From Paracoccaceae bacterium (GTDB lineage Bacteria > Pseudomonadota > Alphaproteobacteria > Rhodobacterales > Rhodobacteraceae), in NCBI GenBank assembly GCA_019090795.1, contig JAHRVG010000028.1:1-64000 (forward strand): a stretch of 64,000 nt of DNA. Direction: 5' to 3'. Position 1 is the stretch's first letter. Each line of letters begins with the position of its first letter. The notes below the pieces were generated by a model, which worked only from the letters and a program-made list of their open reading frames with translations, made no database searches and was not told the origin of the DNA. This document shows, piece after piece, positions 26,443-35,091 of this stretch. A program made the translations under genes and the position numbers.

Positions 26443-26472
26443 GCGCTGACCTCTGTGTATAGCGGTCAGCGC
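26443..26472 (+). terminator. Hairpin after the DUF2892 gene
   Basis: GCGCTGACC and GGTCAGCGC are perfect 9-bp arms with a 12-base loop, 18 bases after the stop. The following TAAAATTA gives only a weak T-tract on the plus strand. It is likely a transcription end or attenuator between DUF2892 and DUF302. Confidence 0.55.
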
Positions 26473-26565
26473 TAAAATTATGGGCCTCCCTTCAATGGGA
26501 AACAGCGCGCCCATCGCACGATCTGTGATCACCTATGTTGGCGCAGGTTGATCGCTTGTAAACTC

Positions 26566-26591
26566 GATATATTCGAGTATCATAATATATC
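26566..26591 (+). promoter_or_regulatory. Palindromic operator candidate at the DUF302 promoter
   Basis: GATATATT and AATATATC are perfect 8-bp arms 10 bases apart. They overlap a promoter-like pair TTGTAA (26556-26561) and TATCAT (26578-26583) with 16 bp between. The DUF302 gene starts 29 bases downstream. The placement over the -10 suits a repressor. Confidence 0.45.
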
Positions 26592-26619
26592 ACTGCATTC
26601 GTAATCTGGGGAGATTCAC

Positions 26620-27207
26620 ATGGGCTTTGTTCGCAATGTATTGGCATTATTGGGCCTGATTGCTGTTGGATTGGCAATTTGGGTAGGGCCGACACTTTAT
26701 AAATATAAGTCAGCATTTGACACGTTTGATCCACAGGCTTTCACCACCTACAGGAAAATGGCGGATCAATTGGTTGAAACCGGGAATGCAGCCGCTGCCA
26801 CTGTCTGGAAGGCCAAGGTTGCCGAAGGCCTGACTTTCGAAGAAGTTGACGAGTCGATCAAGAACATTGCCATAGAGCGCAATATCAGGGGTGTCGGGGA
26901 GTTGCCTTTGGGCGATCAAGTTAGCGCAATGAACGGAGAACCTTGGCGCAAACTGCAAATTTATCTTTATTGTAATCCGCTTACCGCCGCCAAAATGATC
27001 GAACATGATCCCGCGTATGCGGCTTACCTGCCGTGTCGTATTTCACTGGTCGAGGATGACGAAGGCCAGCTGTGGATTTATACTCTCGACATGGACATGA
27101 TGATTTATGGTGGCAAAACCTTGCCGGACAAATTGTTGAAAGAGGCACTTGAGGTGAAAAGCATTATGCAGGATATTTTAGAACGCGCCGCCGAAGGTGA
27201 CTTTTAG
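26620..27207 (+). CDS. Membrane-anchored DUF302 protein
   Basis: Protein of 195 residues with an N-terminal helix (VLALLGLIAVGLAIWVGPTL) and a C-terminal DUF302 domain (about 95-185). The latter is recognised from the run LYLYC/NP ... M ... DPAYAAYLPCRISLVED ... LWIYTLDMDMM. Two cysteines (YCNP and LPCR) lie at positions where many members have none or one. DUF302 proteins are common in sulfur oxidisers and the fold may bind a small ligand, but no biochemical role is established to my knowledge. The gene converges on yejF with a six-base gap. Confidence 0.75.
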   Translation: MGFVRNVLALLGLIAVGLAIWVGPTLYKYKSAFDTFDPQAFTTYRKMADQLVETGNAAAATVWKAKVAEGLTFEEVDESIKNIAIERNIRGVGELPLGDQVSAMNGEPWRKLQIYLYCNPLTAAKMIEHDPAYAAYLPCRISLVEDDEGQLWIYTLDMDMMIYGGKTLPDKLLKEALEVKSIMQDILERAAEGDF

Positions 27208-27213
27208 AATTCG

Positions 27214-28821
27214 TTAGCTTTGGGCGGTTTTCCCGCCCGAGGCCATTCCAAAAGCCGCAGCCATCAAAGTGCGGGTGTACTCGGTTTGCGGCGCATCAAA
27301 TACTTGTGCGCAGTTTCCGGTTTCAATCACGTCCCCCTGACGCAATACCAATACCTTGTGACTAAGCGCACGAATGACCGCAAGGTCGTGGCTGATGAAC
27401 ATATATGCCAGCGAATATTTCTTTTGCAGATCGCGCAGCAGGTTCACAATTTGTACTTGAACGGTCATATCCAACGCCGAGGTTGGTTCATCCAGAACCA
27501 CCAGCTTTGGTTTCAGGATCATTGCACGGGCAATTGCAATGCGTTGGCGTTGACCGCCGGAAAATTCATGGGGGTAACGGTCAGCTGTTTTTGGATCCAG
27601 CCCGACCTCGATCATCATATCGTGCACCAGTTGGTGTTCGTCCTGCCCTGCCTCTAACCCGTGCACGCCCAGTCCTTCGGCGATGATCTGCTCTGCTGTC
27701 ATGCGCGGGCTGAGCGAGCCGTATGGGTCTTGAAACACCATCTGCATGTCGCGGCGCAAGGGCCGTAGCTCCCTGTTCTTCAAGCCTTGTACATCCTGCC
27801 CCAAAAAGACCACCGGACCTTTGGATGAAATCAACCGCATTACCCCGAGGGCGAGGGTCGTTTTTCCCGAACCGCTCTCGCCAACAATTCCCAGTGTCTC
27901 GCCTTCACGCACCGAAAAAGTTGCCGCATTCACAGCCTTGATGTGGTCTACAGTTTTGCGCAGAAAACCTTTCTTAATCGGAAACCAAATCTGCAAGTCT
28001 TTGGTCGAGACGATTTCCTTTGCATCCTCTGGCACCGGATCCGGTTCGCCCTTGGGTTCTGCCGCCAACAACGTGCGGGTATATTCATGTTGGGGATTTG
28101 CAAAAATTTCGGCGGTAGGACCAGCCTCGACAATCTTGCCGCGTTGCATAACACAGACATGATCGGCAATCCGCCGCACAATTTTCAAGTCATGGGTAAT
28201 GAACAACATTCCCATGCCTTCAACCTTTTGTATTTCCGTCAACAGATCCAGTATTTGCGCCTGAATGGTTACGTCCAGCGCTGTCGTTGGTTCATCCGCG
28301 ATCAGCAATTCAGGACCATTTGCAAGTGCCATTGCGATCATAACCCGTTGCCGCTGACCCCCGGACAGTTGGTGGGGGTAATCGTGCAGCCGCTTTGAAG
28401 CATCCCGAATTCCGACCTTGTTCAGCAGGTCTAATATGCGTGCCTTGGCTTTTTCGCCACCCAGCCCCTGATGCAACGCGAGGCTTTCCCCTAATTGGTT
28501 GGAAATCGAATGGAGCGGATTCAGCGATGTCATGGGTTCTTGAAAAATAAAGCTGATGTCGTTGCCACGCACATCGCGCAATGTCCGATCATCCGCACCA
28601 ATCATTTCGCGGCCCAGATACTTTACTGATCCGGTTACATGTGCAGAATCGGGCAGCAGTTTGACACAGGCAAGGGCGGTCACCGATTTACCAGAGCCGC
28701 TCTCTCCTACCAACGCAACAGTCTGGCCCTTTTTTACCTCAAAACTAACGCTATCCACCGCGGGCGGGTTTTCATTGAAGGCCACTGACAGGTTTTCAAA
28801 TTTCAGGATTGTTTCACTCAT
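27214..28821 (-). CDS. yejF: Peptide ABC transporter, fused ATPase subunit
   Basis: Cytoplasmic ATPase of 535 residues with two complete ABC domains. Walker A motifs are GESGSGKSVTAL (about 36-47) and GESGSGKTTLAL (about 318-329), signatures are LSGGQRQR and FSGGQRQR, and Walker B stretches are LLIADEPTTALD and LVVLDEPTSALD. It energises the YejBE permease for oligopeptide or microcin C-type uptake. The gene order is yejA-B-E-F with four-base overlaps at the E/F and B/E borders. Confidence 0.93.
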   Translation of the reverse strand: MSETILKFENLSVAFNENPPAVDSVSFEVKKGQTVALVGESGSGKSVTALACVKLLPDSAHVTGSVKYLGREMIGADDRTLRDVRGNDISFIFQEPMTSLNPLHSISNQLGESLALHQGLGGEKAKARILDLLNKVGIRDASKRLHDYPHQLSGGQRQRVMIAMALANGPELLIADEPTTALDVTIQAQILDLLTEIQKVEGMGMLFITHDLKIVRRIADHVCVMQRGKIVEAGPTAEIFANPQHEYTRTLLAAEPKGEPDPVPEDAKEIVSTKDLQIWFPIKKGFLRKTVDHIKAVNAATFSVREGETLGIVGESGSGKTTLALGVMRLISSKGPVVFLGQDVQGLKNRELRPLRRDMQMVFQDPYGSLSPRMTAEQIIAEGLGVHGLEAGQDEHQLVHDMMIEVGLDPKTADRYPHEFSGGQRQRIAIARAMILKPKLVVLDEPTSALDMTVQVQIVNLLRDLQKKYSLAYMFISHDLAVIRALSHKVLVLRQGDVIETGNCAQVFDAPQTEYTRTLMAAAFGMASGGKTAQS

Positions 28822-29930
28822 TTAAAGGTCTTTCGCGGATCAAACGCATCGCGCACGCCTTCAAAGACAAACACCAGCAGGGACAACATGATCGAGATGG
28901 TGAAGAACGCCGAGAACGCCAGCCAGGGTGCTTGCAGATTGTTTTTGGCCTGCAAAGCCAGCTCACCCAAGGAAGGGTAGGACGGCGGTAATCCGAAGCC
29001 TAGGAAATCAAGGCCGGTCAGGGCGCTGATTGCGCCGGTGACGGAAAACGGGATAAAGGTCAACGTGGCCACCATCGCGTTGGGCAACAGGTGGCGGAAC
29101 ATGATTTTCCAATCAGGCACACCCATGGCGCGGGCGGCGCGCACGTATTCGAAATTGCGGGCACGCAGAAATTCGGCGCGCACAAGGCCCACCAAGCCCA
29201 TCCAGCTGAACAGGATGATCAGGCTGGTGAGGATCACAAAGTTCATGGTGAAAATCGCAGACAGGATAATGATGACATAGAGCATCGGAGTGCTTGACCA
29301 GATCTCAAGAATACGCTGAAAGATCAGGTCCACCCAGCCGCCGAAATAACCCATTGTGGCCCCGGCAATGATGCCAATCACCGATGAAACGCCGACGACG
29401 ATCAGCGCAAAAACAGTCGAAATGCGGAACCCGTAAATGATCCGGGCCACCACGTCGCGGGTTTGGTCGTCGGTACCCAGCCAGTGGTTTGCATCCGGTG
29501 CTGACGGGGCTGTTTCCACATCGTAATTCACAGTATTAAAGCTGAAGCGGACAGGTGCCCAGAGCAGCCAGCCTTGTTCGATTGCAATACCACCCACGAT
29601 GCCGTCCGCGGCATCCGCAAAAACCTCCTCGGGTGCATCAAAACATGCATCCAACCCGCCGGAACGGATCAGGCATTGCACTTCGGGAGAGGGATATTCG
29701 GCCTCGGTTTCGAACTCTCCACCAAAGTCGACTTCGGTGTAGAATTTCAAGGCTGGGGCATAAATATTCCCGCGATAGGACACCAACAAGGGTTTGTCGT
29801 TGGCCACAAGTTCGGCGAACAAACAGGTGATGAACAGTACGCTGAAAATCCATAACGACCAGACAGCACGCCGGTTTGCGCGAAAGTTTTCCAAGCGGCG
29901 CTTGGCAATTGAGGATTTGAACAGGGTCAT
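28818..29930 (-). CDS. yejE: Peptide ABC transporter permease
   Basis: Inner-membrane permease of 370 residues. The N-terminal part matches the OppC-N domain (NRRAVWSLWIFSVLFITCLFAELVAN), followed by the large periplasmic insert typical of YejE and then the BPD-transport domain with the EAA-loop-like VRAARAMGVPDWKIMFRHLLPN. It overlaps yejF and yejB by four bases each. Confidence 0.93.
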   Translation of the reverse strand: MTLFKSSIAKRRLENFRANRRAVWSLWIFSVLFITCLFAELVANDKPLLVSYRGNIYAPALKFYTEVDFGGEFETEAEYPSPEVQCLIRSGGLDACFDAPEEVFADAADGIVGGIAIEQGWLLWAPVRFSFNTVNYDVETAPSAPDANHWLGTDDQTRDVVARIIYGFRISTVFALIVVGVSSVIGIIAGATMGYFGGWVDLIFQRILEIWSSTPMLYVIIILSAIFTMNFVILTSLIILFSWMGLVGLVRAEFLRARNFEYVRAARAMGVPDWKIMFRHLLPNAMVATLTFIPFSVTGAISALTGLDFLGFGLPPSYPSLGELALQAKNNLQAPWLAFSAFFTISIMLSLLVFVFEGVRDAFDPRKTFK

Positions 29931-31012
29931 GTGTTGCGGCTCTCGAAATCAATACGCGGGTCGATCCAGACGTACATCAGATCGGAAACCAGCCCGATGA
30001 CCAGCCCCATCAGGCCAAAGACATACAGCGTGCCAAAGAATACCGGATAGTCGCGGTTGATTGCTGCCTCAAATCCAAGCCGCCCAAGGCCGTCGAGCGA
30101 GAAAACGATCTCAATAATCAGCGAGGCCCCAAAGAACACGCCGATAAAGGCACCCGGAAATCCGGCGATGATGATCAGCATGGCGTTGCGAAACACATGG
30201 CCGTAGAAAACCTGCCTCTCGGCTAGTCCCTTGGCCCGTGCGGTGGTGACATATTGTTTGTTGATTTCGTCCAGAAACGAGTTTTTAGTGAGCAAGGTCA
30301 GCGTGGCAAAGGCGCCAATGGTCGAGGCGGTAACGGGCAGGATAATATGCCAGAGGTAATCGGCGATTTGGTGCAGGAAAGTGAAATCGTCAAAGCCGTC
30401 AGATGTTAATCCGCGCAAGGGGAATAGTTTCCAATAAGACCCGCCTGCGAACAACACCAGTAACAGGATCGCGAACAAGAAGCTGGGGATGGCGTAGGCG
30501 GCGATAATGATACCGGAGGACCAAGTGTCAAAGCGCGATCCCTCGGAAATAGCTTTGCGGATGCCCAGCGGGATTGAGATCAGATAGGCGAGCAGGGTGG
30601 ACCATAAGCCAAGGGTGATTGAGACAGGCATTTTTTCCAGTACCAGATCGGCAACCGAGATCGAGCGAAAATAGCTCTCACCAAAGTCAAACCGCAGGTA
30701 ATTACCCATCATCAGGAAAAACCGCTCCAAGGGTGGTTTGTCAAAACCAAATTGTTTTTCCAGATCCTTAATGAAATCATCCGGCAGACCACGCGCACCT
30801 TGATAGGTCTCGCCATTGTTGCCGCCGCCGCCGCCAACCTCAGATCCGCCACCACTGATACGGTCGGTGGCGCTGCTTTCCTCGTCTAATTGCGCAAGAA
30901 TCTGCTCAATCGGGCCGCCGGGCACAAACTGGATCAGGGTAAAGTTGATCACCATGATTCCGATCAATGTCGGAATCATCAGCAATAACCGCCGGAGAAT
31001 ATATGCTCCCAT
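29927..31012 (-). CDS. yejB: Peptide ABC transporter permease
   Basis: Inner-membrane permease of 361 residues, DppB/YejB-type. The N-terminus YILRRLLLMIPTLIGIMVIN and the QFVPGGPIEQ segment are family hallmarks. A Ser/Gly-rich insert (about 50-68, SGGGSEVGGGGGNN) lies in the first periplasmic loop, where YejB proteins carry an extra segment. The EAA loop is VTTARAKGLAERQVFYGHV. Only three bases separate it from yejA. Confidence 0.93.
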   Translation of the reverse strand: MGAYILRRLLLMIPTLIGIMVINFTLIQFVPGGPIEQILAQLDEESSATDRISGGGSEVGGGGGNNGETYQGARGLPDDFIKDLEKQFGFDKPPLERFFLMMGNYLRFDFGESYFRSISVADLVLEKMPVSITLGLWSTLLAYLISIPLGIRKAISEGSRFDTWSSGIIIAAYAIPSFLFAILLLVLFAGGSYWKLFPLRGLTSDGFDDFTFLHQIADYLWHIILPVTASTIGAFATLTLLTKNSFLDEINKQYVTTARAKGLAERQVFYGHVFRNAMLIIIAGFPGAFIGVFFGASLIIEIVFSLDGLGRLGFEAAINRDYPVFFGTLYVFGLMGLVIGLVSDLMYVWIDPRIDFESRNT

Positions 31013-31015
31013 GCC

Positions 31016-32899
31016 TTAAAACGCGCCTGCTTCTTTGAGTTTCGCTGCTTTTTCAGCACTGTACCACCAAAAGTCCATTTCGCCCATAGCATAGGGAGGC
31101 AGTTGGGCGGGATGCTCGTACACGTCGAGATAGCTAATATTATGGGCAGCCTTGTACCATTGTGGAATCCAGATGTGCATGGCCCGCAGGCTGCGATCAA
31201 GCGCGCGCACGGCGGTGTTCAGTTCTTCCCGGCTTTCAGCCTTTTCGATCAAGTCCAGCAGGGTATCAATTGCCGGGTTATCCAAACCACTGAGGTTATT
31301 TGCGCCCGGATTGTCCACCACGGCACTGCTGAAAATATTACGTAACTCGATCCCCGGCGTAAGGGACATAACAAAGCGCTGAATGACGATATCATAGTCA
31401 TATTTCTTTTGTCGCTCGGTGGCTTGTGCGGGATCAATGGTTTTCAGGGATGCGATCACGCCCAGCCGTTTCAGGTTATCAATGAACGGATTGATAATCC
31501 GCTCGAATGCGGGGCCATCGTTCAGGAATTCGACTTTCAGAACCTGACCTTTGGCATTGACGCGCTTGCCTTTTACGATTTTCCAGCCAGCTGCATCCAG
31601 TAATTTCCCCGCTTCGCGAATTGCGTTACGATCCAGTTGCCGCGATTTGGAAACATTTGGCGAAAATGCCGGTTCATTGAATACACTGGCAGGTAAGTGT
31701 TCGCGCAGCGGCTCTAGCAGCGCCAATTCGGCTGCATCTGGCAGGCCCGTCGCTTCTAGGTTGGAGTTTTCCCAGAAACTGTCTGTACGTTGGTAAAGGC
31801 CATAAAACAGCGTTTTGTTGGACCACTCAAAATTAAACAACATCCCCAAAGCCTCGCGTACTCTCGGATCTTTGAATTTGTCACGCCGCATGTTCAGCCA
31901 AAAACCCTGCGTGCCCGAGGGGTTGCCGTCGGGAAGTGTTGTTTTTACGACCCAGCCTTTGTCGAGTGCCGGAAAATCGTAAGAGGTTGCCCAAAGCTTT
32001 GAGAGAAACTCTTCGCGGAAATTGTAAACCCCACCTTTGAAGCCCTCAAAGGCAGCGGTGTAATCCGCGTAGTATTCTACCGTTAATGCATCAAAATTTG
32101 AGCGGCCTTGATTGATTGCCAAATCCTTGCCCCAATAATCATCTCGGCGGCGATAAGAGACTTTCTTGCCTGGATCAACCTTGCTCAGTAGATATTCACC
32201 TGACCCAAGCGGCGGGTTTAGGGTGCTCTCGGCGAAATCATGTTCCGTATAATAGGCTTTGGAGAACACCGGCAGTCCAGCGGCCGTCATAGGCAATTCA
32301 CGGGTGTTCGCCCCCTTAACAAAGGTGAATTTTACCCTCGACGGTTCGAGGGCCTCTGCCTTTTCGAAATCTTGCAGCAGTACTTTGAAGCTCAACCGCC
32401 CCTTTTCGCGCAGCAATTCCATCGAGAATGCGACATCCTCGGCAGTTACCGGCGTGCCATCGGAAAACTTCGCTTCTGGTCTGATGTTGAAAATCACCCA
32501 GCTGCGATCCTCTGGGTATTCGATGCTTTCGGCCAGTAACCCATATCTGGAATCCGGTTCGTCAGCGGTGCCTGTCATCAAGCTCTCGAAAAAAATTGTC
32601 GACATAGCGGCTGCTTGGCCTTTTAAAATATAGGGTGTCAGGCTGTCAAAAGTGCCAAAACCCCAAGTTGAGAATTCGCCCCCCTTGGGGGCATCGGGGT
32701 TCACATAATCCAAGTGTTTGAAATCGGGGCCGTATTTCAGGTCGCCAAAAGTCGAAATGCCGTGAGACTTAATGATCCTCTGTTCGGCAACTGAATGCGT
32801 CGCAGTGAGCACACAAACAAGGATCACAAGGGAGAAAACGACCCACAACGGCCGGAGACTGGCCCTTTGGACAATTGCCATAGATATAGGTTGCGCCAT
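31016..32899 (-). CDS. yejA: Peptide ABC transporter substrate-binding protein
   Basis: Periplasmic SBP_bac_5 family protein of 627 residues with a signal peptide (VVFSLVILVCVLTATHSVAEQ). Family motifs include HGISTFGDLKYGPDFKHLDY near the N-terminus and GYKF-like RPEAKFSDGTPVTAEDV. The GGGGAGGAG ribosome site lies just before the ATG. It is first in the leftward yejABEF operon. Confidence 0.93.
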   Translation of the reverse strand: MAQPISMAIVQRASLRPLWVVFSLVILVCVLTATHSVAEQRIIKSHGISTFGDLKYGPDFKHLDYVNPDAPKGGEFSTWGFGTFDSLTPYILKGQAAAMSTIFFESLMTGTADEPDSRYGLLAESIEYPEDRSWVIFNIRPEAKFSDGTPVTAEDVAFSMELLREKGRLSFKVLLQDFEKAEALEPSRVKFTFVKGANTRELPMTAAGLPVFSKAYYTEHDFAESTLNPPLGSGEYLLSKVDPGKKVSYRRRDDYWGKDLAINQGRSNFDALTVEYYADYTAAFEGFKGGVYNFREEFLSKLWATSYDFPALDKGWVVKTTLPDGNPSGTQGFWLNMRRDKFKDPRVREALGMLFNFEWSNKTLFYGLYQRTDSFWENSNLEATGLPDAAELALLEPLREHLPASVFNEPAFSPNVSKSRQLDRNAIREAGKLLDAAGWKIVKGKRVNAKGQVLKVEFLNDGPAFERIINPFIDNLKRLGVIASLKTIDPAQATERQKKYDYDIVIQRFVMSLTPGIELRNIFSSAVVDNPGANNLSGLDNPAIDTLLDLIEKAESREELNTAVRALDRSLRAMHIWIPQWYKAAHNISYLDVYEHPAQLPPYAMGEMDFWWYSAEKAAKLKEAGAF

Positions 32900-33022
32900 G
32901 ATACTCTCCTCCCCAGTCGTGTTGCCTGCAAATAGGCACAGTTAGATTGATACTCGGGTAAAAGGACGCTGGCGTAAACCGCAAGACGCAAATCTGTGAA
33001 TAATTGTCATAATCTGCCCACG

Positions 33023-33049
33023 AAAAAGGGCCGCCCAGATGGACGGCCC
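33023..33049 (-). terminator. Rho-independent terminator of the cytochrome c gene
   Basis: Read leftward, GGGCCGTCC-ATCT-GGGCGGCCC forms a 9-bp GC-rich stem with one G-T pair, followed by TTTTT. It lies 22 bases after the cytochrome stop. Confidence 0.9.
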
Positions 33050-33071
33050 CGAATTCAGAGAAATTTTCCGC

Positions 33072-33590
33072 TTACTTGATTGTTTGCAAGTAAGAAATCA
33101 GGTTGGCGCGGTCGGTTTCTTTTTTCAAGCCGGAGAAGCTCATTTTTGTGCCGGGCGCGTAGTCCTTTGGTTTGGTCAGGAATGAGTTCAACTCTTCCAC
33201 ACCCCAGTTACCACCAAGACCTTTAACGACATCGGAATAACCAAAACCTTCAGACGAAGCGATTGCACGATCAACAATGTTAAACAAGCTTGGGCCAACG
33301 CCGTTTTTTCCTGCTTCCAGTTTGTGACAGGCTTTACACTTGGAGAAAACCTTGGCGCCTTTTTCCACGTCAGCTTCAGCCAGCATATCAGCGAATGAGG
33401 GTCCTTCTTCTTGGGCTTTGGTTTCCTCTTCTGCGTCATCCATTTCAATGGGATAAGCCGAGGCGTGATCTTCGCCGTGGCCATCGTTGCCGACGTGATA
33501 GATTGTTTCTGCACCCCATTGGAGCATAAGCAAAACTAGCAAAGCCGCGCAGGCACTACCGACGATTTTCGTTATTCCCATAGTATCCAT
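33072..33590 (-). CDS. Membrane-anchored cytochrome c (CycM/c552 type)
   Basis: Class I monohaem cytochrome of 172 residues with a non-cleaved N-terminal helix (VGSACAALLVLLMLQWGAETI), an acidic linker and a C-terminal haem domain. CKACH binds haem covalently and Met in GTKMSFSGLKK is the sixth ligand. It resembles alphaproteobacterial CycM, which passes electrons from the bc1 complex to cytochrome oxidase. I chose the ATG at 33590; an upstream in-frame start at 33635 adds 15 residues without a better ribosome site. Confidence 0.88.
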   Translation of the reverse strand: MDTMGITKIVGSACAALLVLLMLQWGAETIYHVGNDGHGEDHASAYPIEMDDAEEETKAQEEGPSFADMLAEADVEKGAKVFSKCKACHKLEAGKNGVGPSLFNIVDRAIASSEGFGYSDVVKGLGGNWGVEELNSFLTKPKDYAPGTKMSFSGLKKETDRANLISYLQTIK

Positions 33591-33721
33591 GGCTATTCTC
33601 ACCTTAGCTCGTGGACACAGTTGTCCCACATTCAATATTCCGACCCCTTCTAGCGCCTTCCCCTTATTGATTGCAAGGTATAGAAGCGCGACGAAATGCC
33701 CTTTTGAACGAGGAAAAAGAA

Positions 33722-34576
33722 ATGGCCGCTTCCCTAAACAGGCCCACTACTAGAATTGCCTTCCAAGGCATGCCCGGCGCTTACTCGCATCAAGCCTGCG
33801 TTGAGGTTTACCCAAATGCGGAGGCGTTGCCGTTCAATACATTTGAAGGGGCAATTGCAGCTGTGAAAGAGGGCGCTGCCGATTTGGCCATGCTGCCGGT
33901 GGAAAACTCCACTTATGGGCGGGTTGCGGATATTCACCATTTGCTGCCCGAATCAGGGCTGCACATCATCGGTGAACATTTCGTGCGGGTACACATCAAC
34001 CTGATGGGTGTCCCGGGTGCCAAGCTGGAAAACATGGCTTCTGCAATGAGCCATACCGTTTTGCTGGGGCAGTGCCGCAGCTTTTTGCGCGATAATAATC
34101 TGGCACCTGTCATTGGTGCGGATACCGCCGGTTCGGCGGAAATTATCGCCGCGAATGGCGACCTCTTACAAGGCGCACTGGCCTCTGAACTGGCAGCTGA
34201 AATCTACGGACTGGACGTGTTGGCGCGTCACATTGAGGAATACGACAACAACACGACCCGCTTTCTGGTAATGTCACCCGAGCCAATTAGGCCAATGCGC
34301 ACCGACAAAGAGCTGATCACGACCTTTGTGTTTCGCGTACGCAACCTGCCGGCCGCCCTGTATAAAGCGATGGGTGGTTTTGCGACAAACGGAGTTAACA
34401 TGGTCAAACTGGAGAGTTATATGGTGAACGGGTCGTTCACGGCGACGCAGTTTTATGCTGATGTCATTGGTCATCCGGATGATCCGGCCTTGCACCGCGC
34501 ACTAGAGGAACTGGATTTCTTTACGTCTTACGTGGAAATTCTTGGGGTGTATGAGGCCGACAAGGCGCGGGGATGA
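33722..34576 (+). CDS. pheA: Prephenate dehydratase
   Basis: Converts prephenate to phenylpyruvate in phenylalanine synthesis. The 284-residue monofunctional form has a PDT domain (IAFQGMPGAYSHQA at the start, ENSTYGRV, and NTTRFLVM with the catalytic TRF) and a C-terminal ACT domain with the ESYMV allosteric motif. The start is ATG 33722 after GAGGAAAAAGA; the open frame continues 17 codons upstream. It is divergent from the cytochrome gene, as in many Rhodobacterales. Confidence 0.92.
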   Translation: MAASLNRPTTRIAFQGMPGAYSHQACVEVYPNAEALPFNTFEGAIAAVKEGAADLAMLPVENSTYGRVADIHHLLPESGLHIIGEHFVRVHINLMGVPGAKLENMASAMSHTVLLGQCRSFLRDNNLAPVIGADTAGSAEIIAANGDLLQGALASELAAEIYGLDVLARHIEEYDNNTTRFLVMSPEPIRPMRTDKELITTFVFRVRNLPAALYKAMGGFATNGVNMVKLESYMVNGSFTATQFYADVIGHPDDPALHRALEELDFFTSYVEILGVYEADKARG

Positions 34577-34577
34577 T

Positions 34578-35054
34578 CTATCCGCGCCGCCTCTTTTTGC
34601 CCGTTGTTCCTTGGATATAATTGGCGTAGGTCCAGACCTTGTGGTTGAATTTTCGATTCAGCGAGTTTTTCGCGAGCTTGGCGGATTGCATTACCAGCCG
34701 TGCGGAAATACTGCGCGCTTTCATGTCCACTGTGACCTTCATCCGGGTTTGCTTTACGGTGAGGGCTATCACCTCAATGGTTGCCACAGCATCTAGGCCA
34801 GCGGTTTCAAAGCCTAGCTTGATCTGTTTAGTCGGAGTGTACTCGTGCAACTCGATATCTATTTGGCGGTTCTTCCCCCTCAATTCACCATCAAAATGCC
34901 AGCACATTCCCGCTTGCTTTTGGACCAGTTGATCGCGCCGTTCCACGTTGGCCCCGATGCGCATGGCATAGGCCTCGTAACTGTCAAAGTCAGAGATTTG
35001 TTTAAAAACATACTCAAGGGGTGCGTTAATATCTTGTACGCTTGTAAAGTGCAT
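34578..35054 (-). CDS. SRPBCC-family (START-like) protein
   Basis: Protein of 158 residues. The N-terminal DINAPLEYVFKQISDFDSYEAYAMRIG matches the polyketide-cyclase/SRPBCC fold, which forms a hydrophobic ligand pocket, and the tail is basic (KKRRRG). No substrate can be named. It converges on pheA with one base between the stops. Confidence 0.7.
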   Translation of the reverse strand: MHFTSVQDINAPLEYVFKQISDFDSYEAYAMRIGANVERRDQLVQKQAGMCWHFDGELRGKNRQIDIELHEYTPTKQIKLGFETAGLDAVATIEVIALTVKQTRMKVTVDMKARSISARLVMQSAKLAKNSLNRKFNHKVWTYANYIQGTTGKKRRRG

Positions 35055-35091
35055 ACTGCTGCCTCTGCTCGTTGGTTCGAATCGTTTTCTT

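Noticed and set aside
33600-33650. Further ATTC-type operator between cytochrome c and pheA
   Set aside because: ATTCAATATTCCGACC lacks the AAAT/GAAT half at the right spacing, so I did not count it with sites A-D.
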